Shown: positions 17,213-26,692, numbered from the stretch's first letter. The stretch is DNA of 64,000 nt from Pedobacter sp. BMA (GCF_001027745.1 NZ_LECU01000004.1:62001-126000); one strand, 5' to 3'. Numbers and translations are program-made. The notes: generated by a model not told the origin, from the letters alone.

Positions 17213-17261
17213 AATGAAAATTCACTGATGTTTCAAGTGAATTCAGCTCGGTTCAATTCAT

Positions 17262-17269
17262 TATCTTTG
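17262..17269 (+). promoter_or_regulatory. -7 element for the 7TM receptor gene
   Basis: TATCTTTG, 21 nt before the TTG start at 17291. An 8-bp hairpin (17219-17243, AATTCACT/AGTGAATT) lies just upstream. Confidence 0.6.
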
Positions 17270-17290
17270 TAATCAATTTCTGGCCATCAC

Positions 17291-19174
17291 TTGAAAAATC
17301 TATTCCTTATATGCTTCTACCTCCTTCTTTGTACCCTTTGCGGCTATGCGCAAAAGCCGGTAGAAATTAGGGATACCGTTCCACAGCATATATTCACTTT
17401 TAAGGAAATAGAGGTTTTCGAAGATACGCAAAGTAAGTTTTCTTTTGAAGAAGTTAAAAGCCAGCGGTTTAACGGCAACTTTAAGGCGAGTTTAACGAGT
17501 ACACCACAAACAAAAGAACTAAATAAAACGTACTGGGTTCGCATTAGGGTCAAAACCAATACCCAGGCCAGGAAACCTTTTGTGCTGGAATTTTTTGATC
17601 AGACAATCGATCACATTACGGCATATGTTCCGCAACCAAATGGCGACTATAAGGTGGAAAATCTGGGTGATGCCAATAGCTTTGAAAAGCGGCTTATTCA
17701 CCATAAAAATTTTGAGATCCCACTACAAAACGAAGGTAATCAGGAAAGGACATATTATTTCAGGATCAGTTCTTCACAAATAGCAGACATCATCATCGTA
17801 CTCAGAACCACTGAATGGTTTATTTCCTATGCCCTTGATGAATATTTCTATTTCGGCATTTTTTATGGAATGATCCTCGTTTTTAGTTTCTACAACCTCA
17901 TCATGTATATCGCAATCAAGCAGAAGCAATACCTGTTTTATGTGCTGTATAACTTAAGTGTGGGTTTCTTTGAAATGAGTTCGGATGGTATAGCTTACCA
18001 GTATTTGTGGCCCCATGCCCCGGCCTGGAACCAGCTGGCATATGCGTTTGCATTATGTGCAACCAGTATCTTTGCTTTACTATTTACCCGCGAATTGCTT
18101 TATGTGAAGGCGAAAGCACCAAAAGTTAATCAACTGATTATCGCGGTGATTACACTGCGGCTTGTCTTTTTTGTGTACTGCTACCTGTTCGATCAGACTT
18201 TATTCAGCTATAAATTTATTGAGGCCATCCCGCTTTCTGTGGCTTTTTTTACCGGCATTTACATCTTTAAAAACGGCTACCAGCCGGCGCGCTTTTTTGT
18301 GCTGGGCTATAGTTTTCTGTTCCTGGGCTTTACCCTGAAATTTTTAATCATGCTGGGAATTGGCTGGCTGAATTTTGGTGCCATCAGCTACTACAGTTTA
18401 AGCTTCTGTTTTGTGCTGGAGATGATCTTTTTATCCTTTGCCATTGGAGATAAAGTCCGGATCCTGAAGTTGAAAAAAGATAAGGCCCAGCAAAAGATGA
18501 TCAGGCAAATGGCTGTAAATGTCAAACTGAAAGATTCGTTAAATCAGGAACTGGAAACCAAGGTGGAGGAGCGTACGCGCGAAGTTTATCATAAGTCGCT
18601 GATTATCGAGAGTAAAAATCAGGCCCTTGAAGAAGCCAATGCACTGCTGCAACAACAGGCCGAGGAAATTTCAAGAATGAATGTGTTGCTCGAACACGAT
18701 AATGAAGAATTGCAGACCAGTGTAGAGAAGGTGACGCGAGATCGGGTCATGAATACGGATGTTGACTTTGAGGAGTTCAGCAGAATTTACCCGGACAAAG
18801 AATCGTGCTATGAATTTCTTTCACAATTAAAATGGAGTAAAGGGTATCATTGCAGAAAATGCAATAATGATCACTTTTTTAACGGTCACATTCTTTATAG
18901 CCGCCGCTGCAGCAAATGCAGTTATGAGGAATCGGTTACAACGTATACAATCTTTCACAACACCCGTATTCCCATCAATAAAGCCTTCTACATGATCTTC
19001 CTGATCTACTCATCTAAAGGAAAGATCTCCTCCCATAAGCTTTCTGAATTGCTATCAATCCGGCAAAGCACTTGCTGGACCTTTGGTTCGCGCATTAAAA
19101 AAGTGATGGAAGACCGGAAGAAAACTCTCAGCAAAACAGGTAAAAACGGTTGGAGTCAGCTGGTAATCGAGTAA
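17291..19174 (+). CDS. 7TMR-DISM receptor fused to an IS1595-type transposase zinc ribbon and HTH
   Basis: The start is a TTG at 17291: it begins directly at a signal peptide (MKNLFLICFYLLLC, cleavage near AQ20-21) and follows a promoter. The 627 residues form an extracytoplasmic 7TMR-DISMED2-like beta domain (about 25-175), seven membrane helices (about 185-390) with landmarks FGIFYGMILVFSFYN and YLFYVLYNLS, and a coiled coil (about 390-485). In place of a kinase or cyclase, the C-terminus holds a zinc ribbon, CRKC (521-524) and CSKC (540-543), and a helix-turn-helix-like segment to the end. That unit matches the N-terminal DNA-binding part of IS1595-family transposases. The DDE catalytic domain is absent. 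It is probably a membrane-bound regulator of the SusC/SusD genes that follow. Confidence 0.85.
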   Translation: MKNLFLICFYLLLCTLCGYAQKPVEIRDTVPQHIFTFKEIEVFEDTQSKFSFEEVKSQRFNGNFKASLTSTPQTKELNKTYWVRIRVKTNTQARKPFVLEFFDQTIDHITAYVPQPNGDYKVENLGDANSFEKRLIHHKNFEIPLQNEGNQERTYYFRISSSQIADIIIVLRTTEWFISYALDEYFYFGIFYGMILVFSFYNLIMYIAIKQKQYLFYVLYNLSVGFFEMSSDGIAYQYLWPHAPAWNQLAYAFALCATSIFALLFTRELLYVKAKAPKVNQLIIAVITLRLVFFVYCYLFDQTLFSYKFIEAIPLSVAFFTGIYIFKNGYQPARFFVLGYSFLFLGFTLKFLIMLGIGWLNFGAISYYSLSFCFVLEMIFLSFAIGDKVRILKLKKDKAQQKMIRQMAVNVKLKDSLNQELETKVEERTREVYHKSLIIESKNQALEEANALLQQQAEEISRMNVLLEHDNEELQTSVEKVTRDRVMNTDVDFEEFSRIYPDKESCYEFLSQLKWSKGYHCRKCNNDHFFNGHILYSRRCSKCSYEESVTTYTIFHNTRIPINKAFYMIFLIYSSKGKISSHKLSELLSIRQSTCWTFGSRIKKVMEDRKKTLSKTGKNGWSQLVIE

Positions 19175-19243
19175 ACCACTACCATTTAAGGTCACATTCT
19201 TGTTGTATTTAACGATTTGTTTAAGAAAAACAAACAGGTACCT

Positions 19244-19346
19244 AAGCGTATCAAACCACTGCCGCAGCACAGCTTCTTTACCCTGATTAAAGCCTGATAA
19301 TCAAGCTTAAAAGGGCTTCATCAATCGCGGTATTAAAGCGTATCAA
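19244..19346. repeat. Pair of 11-bp direct repeats AAGCGTATCAA
   Basis: Copies at 19244-19254 and 19336-19346 lie 92 bp apart in the gap between the 7TM receptor gene and susC, upstream of the susC promoter. They could be a regulator binding site; no direct evidence. Confidence 0.4.
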
Positions 19347-19403
19347 TATCTTTATAAAAAACTATATATCAGTTAGTTACGTAATTTTATTTCGAATGAA
19401 AAC

Positions 19404-19435
19404 TTGTTTTTAACACTAAATCAATGCTAACTTTA
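19404..19435 (+). promoter_or_regulatory. Promoter of the first SusC/SusD locus
   Basis: TTG (19404-19406) and TAACTTTA (19428-19435) are 21 nt apart; the last base differs from TAnnTTTG. The susC ATG is 29 nt downstream. Confidence 0.55.
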
Positions 19436-19464
19436 CACCCTATAATATTAACAGAGCAAAAATT

Positions 19465-22377
19465 ATGAGAAAAAAGTTTACATTGCTTATGGTTTGTATT
19501 TTATGCCTCACCTCCTGGGGATGGGCACAAAACATCACCATAAAGGGTTTGGTAAAAGATAACCAGGGTTTACCCTTACCCGGCGTTTCTGTGAAAGTGA
19601 AAGGAACCAATCAGGGTACCTCTACAGGCGACAACGGTTCATACAGCATTAGTGCACCTCAAAATGCGGTATTGGAATTCGCCTTTATTGGCTTTAAAAC
19701 AATTGAACAAACCATTGGCGGCCGCACATCAATCAACGTTACACTAAGCGACGATAACCAGCAGTTAAACGAAGTGGTTGTAATTGGTTATGGTACTACA
19801 GTAAAGAAAGACCTGACCACCGCTGTTGTTTCCTTGTCATCTAAAGATATTGAGAACCAGCCGGTGACCAATCCACTTCAGGCGATTCAGGGTAAGGCAG
19901 CCGGGGTACAGATTACTTCGCAGTCAGGTAAACCAGGTTCAGGAGTATCGGTTACTATTCGTGGTAATACTTCGATTAATGCCTCTAACAGTCCCCTATA
20001 CGTAATTGACGGGGTTACTTCACGTGATGCAAGTTTCCTAAATCCTACAGATATCGAAAACCTGGTGATCTTAAAAGATGCATCTGCAGCAGCTATTTAC
20101 GGTTCCAGTGGCGCAAACGGGGTAATCTTAATTACCACGAAGAAAGGTTCATCTGATAAAATCCGTGCAACCTTTAATGCATTTACAGGTTTCTCTAACC
20201 TATGGCAAAAACAGGATGTACTGAACAAAGACCAGTATATCTCCTTAATGAAAGAACTTGGTTACGACACCAATGGTTTAGGAAACGAAAATACCGACTG
20301 GCAGGATTTAACTTTTGGAACAGGCGTACAAAACAGCTATCAGGCATCTATTTCTGGCGGTATTAAAGGCGGACAATATTCCCTGTCTACCGGATATCAG
20401 CAAGACAAAGGTGTGGTTGCGCCAGCTAAACTGGATAAATATACCTTGCATTTCAACGGTTCTCAAAACATCACCAAATGGTTAAAACTGACCGGAAATG
20501 CCGCATTAACGCAAAGCAATTCTGTTGATGTAAGTGATAATAATAACGTGGCAAGAGGGGGAACAATTTTATCTGCCCTTACTACGCCACCAACCATCGG
20601 TGTTTATGCAGCTAACGGAACTTATGCCTTTAACCCTTATAAAGGTGGTTCAGAAAATCCTGTTGCCAATGCTTTCGCAGCAAAAAACAGCAACAGAAAC
20701 TTCCGTTTCCTCGGTGCTTTTGCAGCTGAAATTAAGTTTACGCAGGATTTCTCTTTTAAATCGAGCATCAGTACCAATAACAATGACAACCGTTATTCTT
20801 ATTTCTTAGACCCCTACTCCACCGATTACGGCAGAACACAGAAGGGGATCAGAAATGCAAACTTTAGTACAGACCATGTTTGGTTGAATGAGAACATTTT
20901 TAACTACACCAAAAACTGGGGTAAAAATGCTTTCACTGCAACAGGTGGTATGACGCTGCAGGAATCTAAATACTACTATTTAGGCTATAACGAACAAAAC
21001 TTTATCGGAACAAACGGACAGCTTTTAGACAGGGGAACTTCTATTCCTGTTCAGCTTCCAACAGCTTCGCAATGGAGCAAACGTTCATACTTAGCCCGTT
21101 TAACTTATGCTTACGACAGCAAATATTTATTCAGCACCAATTTCAGGGCAGATGGTTCATCCCGTTTCGGACCTGAAAACAGGTATGGTTATTTCCCTTC
21201 GGCATCTGTTGGATGGAGAATTTCGGGCGAGAACTTTTTAAAAGAGGTTAAATCCATTAATGATTTAAAACTAAGAGCGAGCTGGGGTAAGGTAGGTAAT
21301 GATGAAGGCATTGGAGATTATTCGTACTTAGAATTGTATACACCAACAACTCAGGGCTCATATGTATTTTCTCAACTCCCTAATCCAGGGTTGAAATGGG
21401 AAGAAACAACACAAACCAATATCGGTTTGGATTTGACCATGTTTAACAGCCGTGTAATTTTTACTGCCGATGCTTACCTGAAAAAAACGAAAGATTTACT
21501 GATCAACCAGCCATTGCCTAACTCCATTGGTTTCGGAAGCATTGCTTCTAACGTTGGGGATATGGAAAATAAAGGTTTGGAGTTTGTACTAACCACCAAG
21601 AACTTTGTAAAAGACAGATTCACCTGGACTACCGACCTGAACTTCTCGCTCAACCGCAATAAGGTAACCAGTTTAGGTGATAAGGTAAGCTCCATCACTT
21701 TCGGTGGAATCTACGAGCGTGATGCCGCCATCAGAGTGGTAACAGGCCGCCCGTTGGGAAGCTTTTATGGCTATGTTTCAAACGGTGTTGATCCACAAAC
21801 CGGAAACATTGTCTATCAGGATTTAAACGGCGACAAACAGATCAATGCGGACGACAGAACTTTTATTGGTTCGGCACAACCTAAATTCACTTACGGCGTT
21901 AACAACACATTTACATTCGGAAACTTTGGCCTGAACTTTTTGTTCCAGGGTGTACAGGGTAATCAAATGTTCAATGCTTCCAGAATGGAGCTTGAAGGCA
22001 TGAATGACTCGAAAAACCAATCGGCAGTGGTACTGAACAGATGGACTACACCGGGACAGATTACGGATGTTCCAAAAGCCATTAAAGATAACACCAATAA
22101 TACGCTTACATCAAGCCGTTTTGTTGAAGACGGATCGTACCTGCGTTTGAAAACGACTACTTTTTCTTACAACTTCGGTGCGGCTACTTTAGGAAAACTT
22201 AAAATGAGCAAAGTGATGCTATATGCTTCTGCCTATAACCTGTTGACTTTTACGAAGTATAGTGGCTTTGATCCGGAAGTAAATGTAAACTCTGCTAACG
22301 GACCGGCAATGGGTATTGATTATGGAACTTATCCACAGTCGAGAACTTTCTTATTTGGTGTTAATGTAGGCTTTTAA
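19465..22377 (+). CDS. SusC/RagA-family TonB-dependent transporter
   Basis: The 970-residue protein has a signal peptide (about 1-22), a carboxypeptidase-regulatory-like domain (about 24-100, ITIKGLVKDNQGLPLPGVSV), then the SusC signature VVVIGYGTTVKKDLTTAV and a plug domain with ILKDASAAAIYGSSGANGVI. The rest is a 22-strand barrel ending in an aromatic residue (GVNVGF). It takes up oligosaccharides across the outer membrane with energy from TonB. The SusD partner starts 10 nt later. Substrate is suggested by the GH30 enzyme in the same locus. Confidence 0.95.
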   Translation: MRKKFTLLMVCILCLTSWGWAQNITIKGLVKDNQGLPLPGVSVKVKGTNQGTSTGDNGSYSISAPQNAVLEFAFIGFKTIEQTIGGRTSINVTLSDDNQQLNEVVVIGYGTTVKKDLTTAVVSLSSKDIENQPVTNPLQAIQGKAAGVQITSQSGKPGSGVSVTIRGNTSINASNSPLYVIDGVTSRDASFLNPTDIENLVILKDASAAAIYGSSGANGVILITTKKGSSDKIRATFNAFTGFSNLWQKQDVLNKDQYISLMKELGYDTNGLGNENTDWQDLTFGTGVQNSYQASISGGIKGGQYSLSTGYQQDKGVVAPAKLDKYTLHFNGSQNITKWLKLTGNAALTQSNSVDVSDNNNVARGGTILSALTTPPTIGVYAANGTYAFNPYKGGSENPVANAFAAKNSNRNFRFLGAFAAEIKFTQDFSFKSSISTNNNDNRYSYFLDPYSTDYGRTQKGIRNANFSTDHVWLNENIFNYTKNWGKNAFTATGGMTLQESKYYYLGYNEQNFIGTNGQLLDRGTSIPVQLPTASQWSKRSYLARLTYAYDSKYLFSTNFRADGSSRFGPENRYGYFPSASVGWRISGENFLKEVKSINDLKLRASWGKVGNDEGIGDYSYLELYTPTTQGSYVFSQLPNPGLKWEETTQTNIGLDLTMFNSRVIFTADAYLKKTKDLLINQPLPNSIGFGSIASNVGDMENKGLEFVLTTKNFVKDRFTWTTDLNFSLNRNKVTSLGDKVSSITFGGIYERDAAIRVVTGRPLGSFYGYVSNGVDPQTGNIVYQDLNGDKQINADDRTFIGSAQPKFTYGVNNTFTFGNFGLNFLFQGVQGNQMFNASRMELEGMNDSKNQSAVVLNRWTTPGQITDVPKAIKDNTNNTLTSSRFVEDGSYLRLKTTTFSYNFGAATLGKLKMSKVMLYASAYNLLTFTKYSGFDPEVNVNSANGPAMGIDYGTYPQSRTFLFGVNVGF

Positions 22378-22387
22378 TTTAAACAAA

Positions 22388-23803
22388 ATGAAACTTAAGA
22401 TATATTCATTAATCGCAGCAGGCACCATTGCAATGGCATTAAGCAGCTGCAAAAAAGACTTTTTAGAACAAAGTCCGCTTACTCAGGTTGGGCCTGACGT
22501 GGCTTTTGCTGATGCTGCGGCAGCAGAAAAACTTATACAGGGTGCTTACGACGGCATGTACAATGATTTCCATATCTGGGATTATATGACCAACGGTGAT
22601 GTACGATCAGACAATGCTTACGCAGGCGGAGATAATCCTGCGAATATTCAGCTTGACCTGTTCACGGTAAATTCAACCAATGGGAATGTAGGCAGAGACT
22701 GGAATGCGCTTTACAGCGATATCAAAAACTGTAACTTAATCCTGACCAATGTCCCAAATATACAGGATCCGAAGCTGGATGCCGGCGACAGAAGAAAGCA
22801 AATTCTTGCTGAAGCCAGTATCCTTCGCGCCTATATGTATTTTAACCTGGTGAGAACCTGGGGATCTGTACCGCTGGTGGTAAAAGTACCTACTACTGAT
22901 GCTGAGTTTTATCCGGCTAGGGCAACTGTCGACGCCATCTACGCCCAGATTGTTGCCGATCTGGAATACGGTGCTGCTAATGCCCGTACAACGGCTCCAA
23001 ACAAAGGCATCATGACGAAAGGTGTCGCTAACGCTTTACTGGCAAAAGTATATGCATCGAAGGCTACTCCCGACTGGACTAAGGTAAGCACTTACGCAGA
23101 TGCCGTAATTGGTGGCGGATATTCATTGGTTTCGAATTACGATTTTCTTTGGGATTCCAATCATAAAAACAATACTGAGGCCATTTGGGAAATGCAATAT
23201 GATGGTTACGGTGGTCTACATGGTAACTGGATGCCAAGTGTGTTGGTGGGAACAGGCTGGAAACGTTTCAATACGCCGACCAATAGCTTATCTAAAGCAT
23301 TTGATGATGCTGGTGATGCAGTACGTAAGGCCTCGAGCATTAAGTTTAATAATGTAGTTTCTGAAGGCTGGAGCGATTCCTACTGGTCTAAAACGAGCTA
23401 TCCTTATATCAATAAGTATCGCGCCGATGATAAATCTGACAACTATATCTTAAGATTAGCAGACCTGATTTTATTAAAAGCGGAAGCGCTGAATGAATTA
23501 AGTGCATCAGGATGGTCGGCGGCGGCACCACTGGTTAACCAGATCCGTGCCCGCGTGGGCCTTTCTGCCATAACAGCAACCGACCAGGCCTCTATGCGTT
23601 TAGCGATAGAAAATGAACGCCGTTTAGAACTGGCTTTTGAAGGACACCGCTGGTTCGATTTGCTGAGAACAAACCGTGTAATTCCGGTGATGAATGCTCA
23701 GGTAGATGGAGCAGGTGCAAATCTGAACTATAACCTTACTGCATCAAAATTGTATTTCCCCATCCCTCAGGATGAGCTGGATAAAAATCCAAACGTAAAA
23801 TAA
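22388..23803 (+). CDS. SusD/RagB-family glycan-binding lipoprotein
   Basis: The 471-residue protein begins with a lipoprotein signal ending at Cys21 (MALSSCKK). It has the SusD pattern: FLEQSPLTQV near the start, then TPR-like helices (ILAEASILRAYMYFNLVRTWG) and the conserved C-terminal region RLADLILLKAEALNEL, ERRLELAFEGHRWFDLLR and YFPIPQDELDKNP. It caps the SusC channel on the cell surface and binds oligosaccharides. It is translated directly after SusC (10 nt gap). A terminator hairpin separates it from the enzyme gene. Confidence 0.95.
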   Translation: MKLKIYSLIAAGTIAMALSSCKKDFLEQSPLTQVGPDVAFADAAAAEKLIQGAYDGMYNDFHIWDYMTNGDVRSDNAYAGGDNPANIQLDLFTVNSTNGNVGRDWNALYSDIKNCNLILTNVPNIQDPKLDAGDRRKQILAEASILRAYMYFNLVRTWGSVPLVVKVPTTDAEFYPARATVDAIYAQIVADLEYGAANARTTAPNKGIMTKGVANALLAKVYASKATPDWTKVSTYADAVIGGGYSLVSNYDFLWDSNHKNNTEAIWEMQYDGYGGLHGNWMPSVLVGTGWKRFNTPTNSLSKAFDDAGDAVRKASSIKFNNVVSEGWSDSYWSKTSYPYINKYRADDKSDNYILRLADLILLKAEALNELSASGWSAAAPLVNQIRARVGLSAITATDQASMRLAIENERRLELAFEGHRWFDLLRTNRVIPVMNAQVDGAGANLNYNLTASKLYFPIPQDELDKNPNVK

Positions 23804-23814
23804 ATCATTCGGGA

Positions 23815-23845
23815 AACAAAGGCGGCTATGGTCGCCTTTGTTTTA
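23815..23845 (+). terminator. Terminator-like hairpin between susD and the GH30 gene
   Basis: ACAAAGGCG (23816-23824) pairs with CGCCTTTGT (23833-23841), followed by TTTTAT. The outer GGGAAA and TTTCCC can extend pairing. Likely partial termination inside the locus. Confidence 0.75.
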
Positions 23846-23871
23846 TCATCATTTCCCAATTATCAATCTAT

Positions 23872-25365
23872 ATGAGGAACAATATGCTAAAATTCAGGGC
23901 CGGAACTGTACTGATAAAACCGCTTTACACTTTAGGTACAGCATTATGCTTACTGATTGTGGCCTGCGCCTGCAGCAAAGGTCCGGATACCTATAACGAA
24001 ACGACCCCAAATGCAGCAGGCACTGGAGCGCCTTTAAAAACAGAAGTTGAATTCTGGCTAACCAAAGGCGACAAATCACAGCTCCTTAGGAAACAAAGCG
24101 TGGCGTTGAACTTCTCAAACGCTAAAAATGCCAATCCAACGATTGAAGTGGATCCTAAAACCACATTTCAATCTATCGATGGTTTCGGTTATACCCTAAC
24201 CGGAGGAAGCGCTACCCTGATCAACAAACTTTCAGAAACCGAAAAAGACAAGTTATTAAATGAGTTATTCGGTTCATCGGAAAATGCCATCGGGGTAAAC
24301 TACATCAGGATCAGTATTGGGGGTTCAGACTTAAGTGCGACACCTTTTACCTATAATGACCTGGCAAAAGGTGAGACAGATGAGCAGCTGGCTCAATTTT
24401 CAATTGAAAAAGAACAGGCCGACCTTATTCCGGTTCTGAAAAGAATTGTGGCGATTAATCCGTCGATCAAGATATTGGGTTCTCCGTGGACTGCGCCTAC
24501 CTGGATGAAAACAAACGGGAGCTATATAGGCGGGAGCCTGAAACCGGAGTATTATACGGTTTACGCTCAATACCTGGCGAAGTACATCCAGTCTATGAAA
24601 AGCCAGGGCATCACTATTGATGCGATTACGCCGCAAAATGAGCCGTTACACCCTGGGAACAACCCAAGTATGTATATGGCGGCACTAGATCAGGCCAGGT
24701 TTATTAAAACTGCCCTTGGACCGGTATTTAAAAGTAATGGAATCAGCACCAAGATCATTATCTATGACCACAATGCAGATAAGCCAGAATATCCGATTAC
24801 CGTATTGAATGATCCTGATGCAAAGCAATATATTGACGGTTCGGCATTTCATTTGTACGCCGGCCCGATTTCAGCTCTTACGCAGGTTCATAATGCGCAT
24901 CCCGACAAGCATGTGTATTTCACTGAACAATGGGTTGGGGGGCCAAGCAATTTTGCAGAAGACCTGAAATGGCATGTATCTACACTCATTATTGGTGCCA
25001 CCAGAAACTGGAGCAGAAATGTGCTGGAATGGAACCTGGCAGCCGACCAGAACTACAACCCACATACGGATCAGGGAGGTTGTACTTCGTGCCTGGGTGC
25101 ATTGACTATTGCACCGGCCGTAAGCAGGAATGTAGCTTATTATGTGATTGCACATGCCTCTAAATTTGTTAAAACAGGCTCGGTACGCATCGCATCAAAC
25201 GTGGTTAGCAACCTACAGAATGTAGCTTTTAAAACACCCGAAGGTAAAACCGTACTGATTGTTTGCAACAACAATAATGTCAAAACTCCATTTAACATCA
25301 AATATAAAGGGAAAACCATCAGTACTCGCTTAGACAAAGGTGCTGTAGGTACTTTTATCTGGTAA
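23872..25365 (+). CDS. GH30-family beta-glycosidase lipoprotein
   Basis: The 497-residue protein has an extended N-terminus with a lipobox (LIVAC, Cys32). The catalytic (beta/alpha)8 domain shows GH30 marks: FQSIDGFGYTLTGGSA, SPWTAPTWMKTNG, the acid/base Glu257 in TPQNEPLHPG and the nucleophile Glu352 in VYFTEQWVGG. A C-terminal beta domain follows. GH30 includes glucosylceramidases, beta-1,6-glucanases, xylanases and others. The SPWTAPTWMK and FTEQ patterns fit the glucosylceramidase/beta-1,6-glucanase subfamilies better than the xylanases, but subfamily is not certain. With SusC/SusD it suggests use of a beta-linked glucan. Surface exposure is probable. Confidence 0.9.
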   Translation: MRNNMLKFRAGTVLIKPLYTLGTALCLLIVACACSKGPDTYNETTPNAAGTGAPLKTEVEFWLTKGDKSQLLRKQSVALNFSNAKNANPTIEVDPKTTFQSIDGFGYTLTGGSATLINKLSETEKDKLLNELFGSSENAIGVNYIRISIGGSDLSATPFTYNDLAKGETDEQLAQFSIEKEQADLIPVLKRIVAINPSIKILGSPWTAPTWMKTNGSYIGGSLKPEYYTVYAQYLAKYIQSMKSQGITIDAITPQNEPLHPGNNPSMYMAALDQARFIKTALGPVFKSNGISTKIIIYDHNADKPEYPITVLNDPDAKQYIDGSAFHLYAGPISALTQVHNAHPDKHVYFTEQWVGGPSNFAEDLKWHVSTLIIGATRNWSRNVLEWNLAADQNYNPHTDQGGCTSCLGALTIAPAVSRNVAYYVIAHASKFVKTGSVRIASNVVSNLQNVAFKTPEGKTVLIVCNNNNVKTPFNIKYKGKTISTRLDKGAVGTFIW

Positions 25366-25389
25366 AGAACTTGGTTTAATTGTTTAGTC

Positions 25390-25413
25390 AGCCCTGCCGC
25401 AAGCGGGGCTTTC
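25390..25413 (+). terminator. Terminator after the GH30 gene
   Basis: AGCCCTGC (25390-25397) pairs with GCGGGGCT (25403-25410), one G-T pair, followed by a short TT run. It closes the first glycan locus. Confidence 0.65.
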
Positions 25414-25504
25414 TACGTTTAAAGCGTCGGAGTTCCAGGTACTTTGAGAGGATGATAAACTTGGCAAACTGTTTGTGGTATACGGCTAATCAATCTACAT
25501 CAAC

Positions 25505-25981
25505 ATGAAAAATATCATCCCAGCGTTCGCCATCATTGCTGCAGGCTTTTTTGCTTCCTGCCAGGGCGGAACAGCTAAAAAAACCCAGGCCAAAATCGAC
25601 TCAACCATTGTAAGCGGTGCAGAGACAGTTCAAGACTCGTCATATTGCTATCAGTATATTAATAAGCGCGATACTGCTACATTGTCTTTTAAACAGGATG
25701 GAAACACCATTAGTGGTTCTTTGGGCTATAACCTGTACGAAAAAGATAAAAATGCAGGAACCATTAGCGGTTTGGTAAAAGGTGATACCATTGTGGCCGA
25801 CTATACCTTTCAATCAGAAGGAAAAAGCTCTGTACGGGAAGTGGTATGGTTAAAGAAGGGCGAAACACTGGTGGAAGGTTTTGGGGACGTACAGGATGTT
25901 AACGGCAAAACGAAGTTCAAAGATATCAATAAGCTGACCTTTGGGGATGCTATGGTATTTACTAAAACTACATGTAAATAA
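25505..25981 (+). CDS. Hypothetical lipoprotein
   Basis: The 158-residue protein has a lipoprotein signal ending at Cys19 (AAGFFASCQG). The mature part is small and beta-rich, with alternating hydrophobic strands (ATLSFKQDGNTISGSLGYNL, GTISGLVKGDTIVADYTF). This resembles small lipocalin-like or META/COG3187-like lipoproteins found widely in Bacteroidota, but no family is named with confidence. It is an isolated gene; a bidirectional terminator separates it from the convergent gene downstream. Confidence 0.75.
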   Translation: MKNIIPAFAIIAAGFFASCQGGTAKKTQAKIDSTIVSGAETVQDSSYCYQYINKRDTATLSFKQDGNTISGSLGYNLYEKDKNAGTISGLVKGDTIVADYTFQSEGKSSVREVVWLKKGETLVEGFGDVQDVNGKTKFKDINKLTFGDAMVFTKTTCK

Positions 25982-26006
25982 AAAAGGAGCGCTGATGCGC
26001 TCCCTT
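25979..26006. terminator. Bidirectional terminator between convergent genes
   Basis: GGAGCGC (25985-25991) pairs with GCGCTCC (25996-26002), with A-run before and CTTTA after, so it can work in both directions. Confidence 0.75.
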
Positions 26007-26692
26007 TACATATTTTCAAATCTTTCCCAAAAGCCATCTACTGGCAATTTTGCGAAAATATCTACCGGTTCCTTTTTTACGGGGTGTAAAAAACGCAGCC
26101 TGCGTGCATGTAAACAAATGCTGCCTTTTCTGCTCCCACGTGGATAACCATATTTGTTGTCGCCAACTATTGGGCAACCCATGGATGATAACTGAACGCG
26201 GATCTGATGGGATCTTCCGGTTAAAGGATCAACTTCGATCAGGAAATAATCTCCAAGCTGTCCGATTAAACGATAAGACAGCTCTGCTCTCTGGCTACCG
26301 GTAACCTCTGTTTTATAATAGGTAACAACATTTTTCTGTGGATTCTTAACCAGCCAGTGTACCAGGGTATCGGCCTCTTTTGGTGGACGGTTTTTAGCCA
26401 CTGCCCAATAGGTTTTCTTTACTTCCCGGTTCTTGAATGCTGCATTCATCCTTTCCAGTGCCTTACTGGTTTTCGCAAAAAGAATTACGCCACTTACAGG
26501 CCTGTCCAGGCGATGTACCACCCCTAAAAAGGCACCATTTGGTTTGTTATATTTATTTGCAATGTATTTTTTTACCTGCTCGTCAAGGGGCTCATCGCCG
26601 GTCTCATCGACCTGCACAATATCGCCTGCCCTTTTGTTAATGGCAATCAGGTGATTATCTTCAAAAAGGATGTCTTTATCTGTAACTGGCAC
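26006..26692 (-). CDS. RluA-family RNA pseudouridine synthase
   Basis: The 228-residue product starts with a GTG (26692-26690); the codon three before it is a TAA, so no earlier start exists. It holds the catalytic motif VVHRLDRPVSG with Asp63, plus LIEVDPLTGRSHQIRVQ and later GDNKYGYP, the standard RluA-type landmarks. There is no S4 domain. It converts uridine to pseudouridine in rRNA or tRNA; the target site cannot be read. It lies 52 nt after panB on the same strand and is probably cotranscribed with it. Confidence 0.9.
   Translation of the reverse strand: MPVTDKDILFEDNHLIAINKRAGDIVQVDETGDEPLDEQVKKYIANKYNKPNGAFLGVVHRLDRPVSGVILFAKTSKALERMNAAFKNREVKKTYWAVAKNRPPKEADTLVHWLVKNPQKNVVTYYKTEVTGSQRAELSYRLIGQLGDYFLIEVDPLTGRSHQIRVQLSSMGCPIVGDNKYGYPRGSRKGSICLHARRLRFLHPVKKEPVDIFAKLPVDGFWERFENM

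Noticed and set aside
18850-19174. Transposase-like zinc ribbon region as an insertion sequence
   Set aside because: It is in frame with a complete 7TM receptor, lacks the DDE domain, and no terminal inverted repeats or target duplication were seen. It is a domain fusion, not an element.
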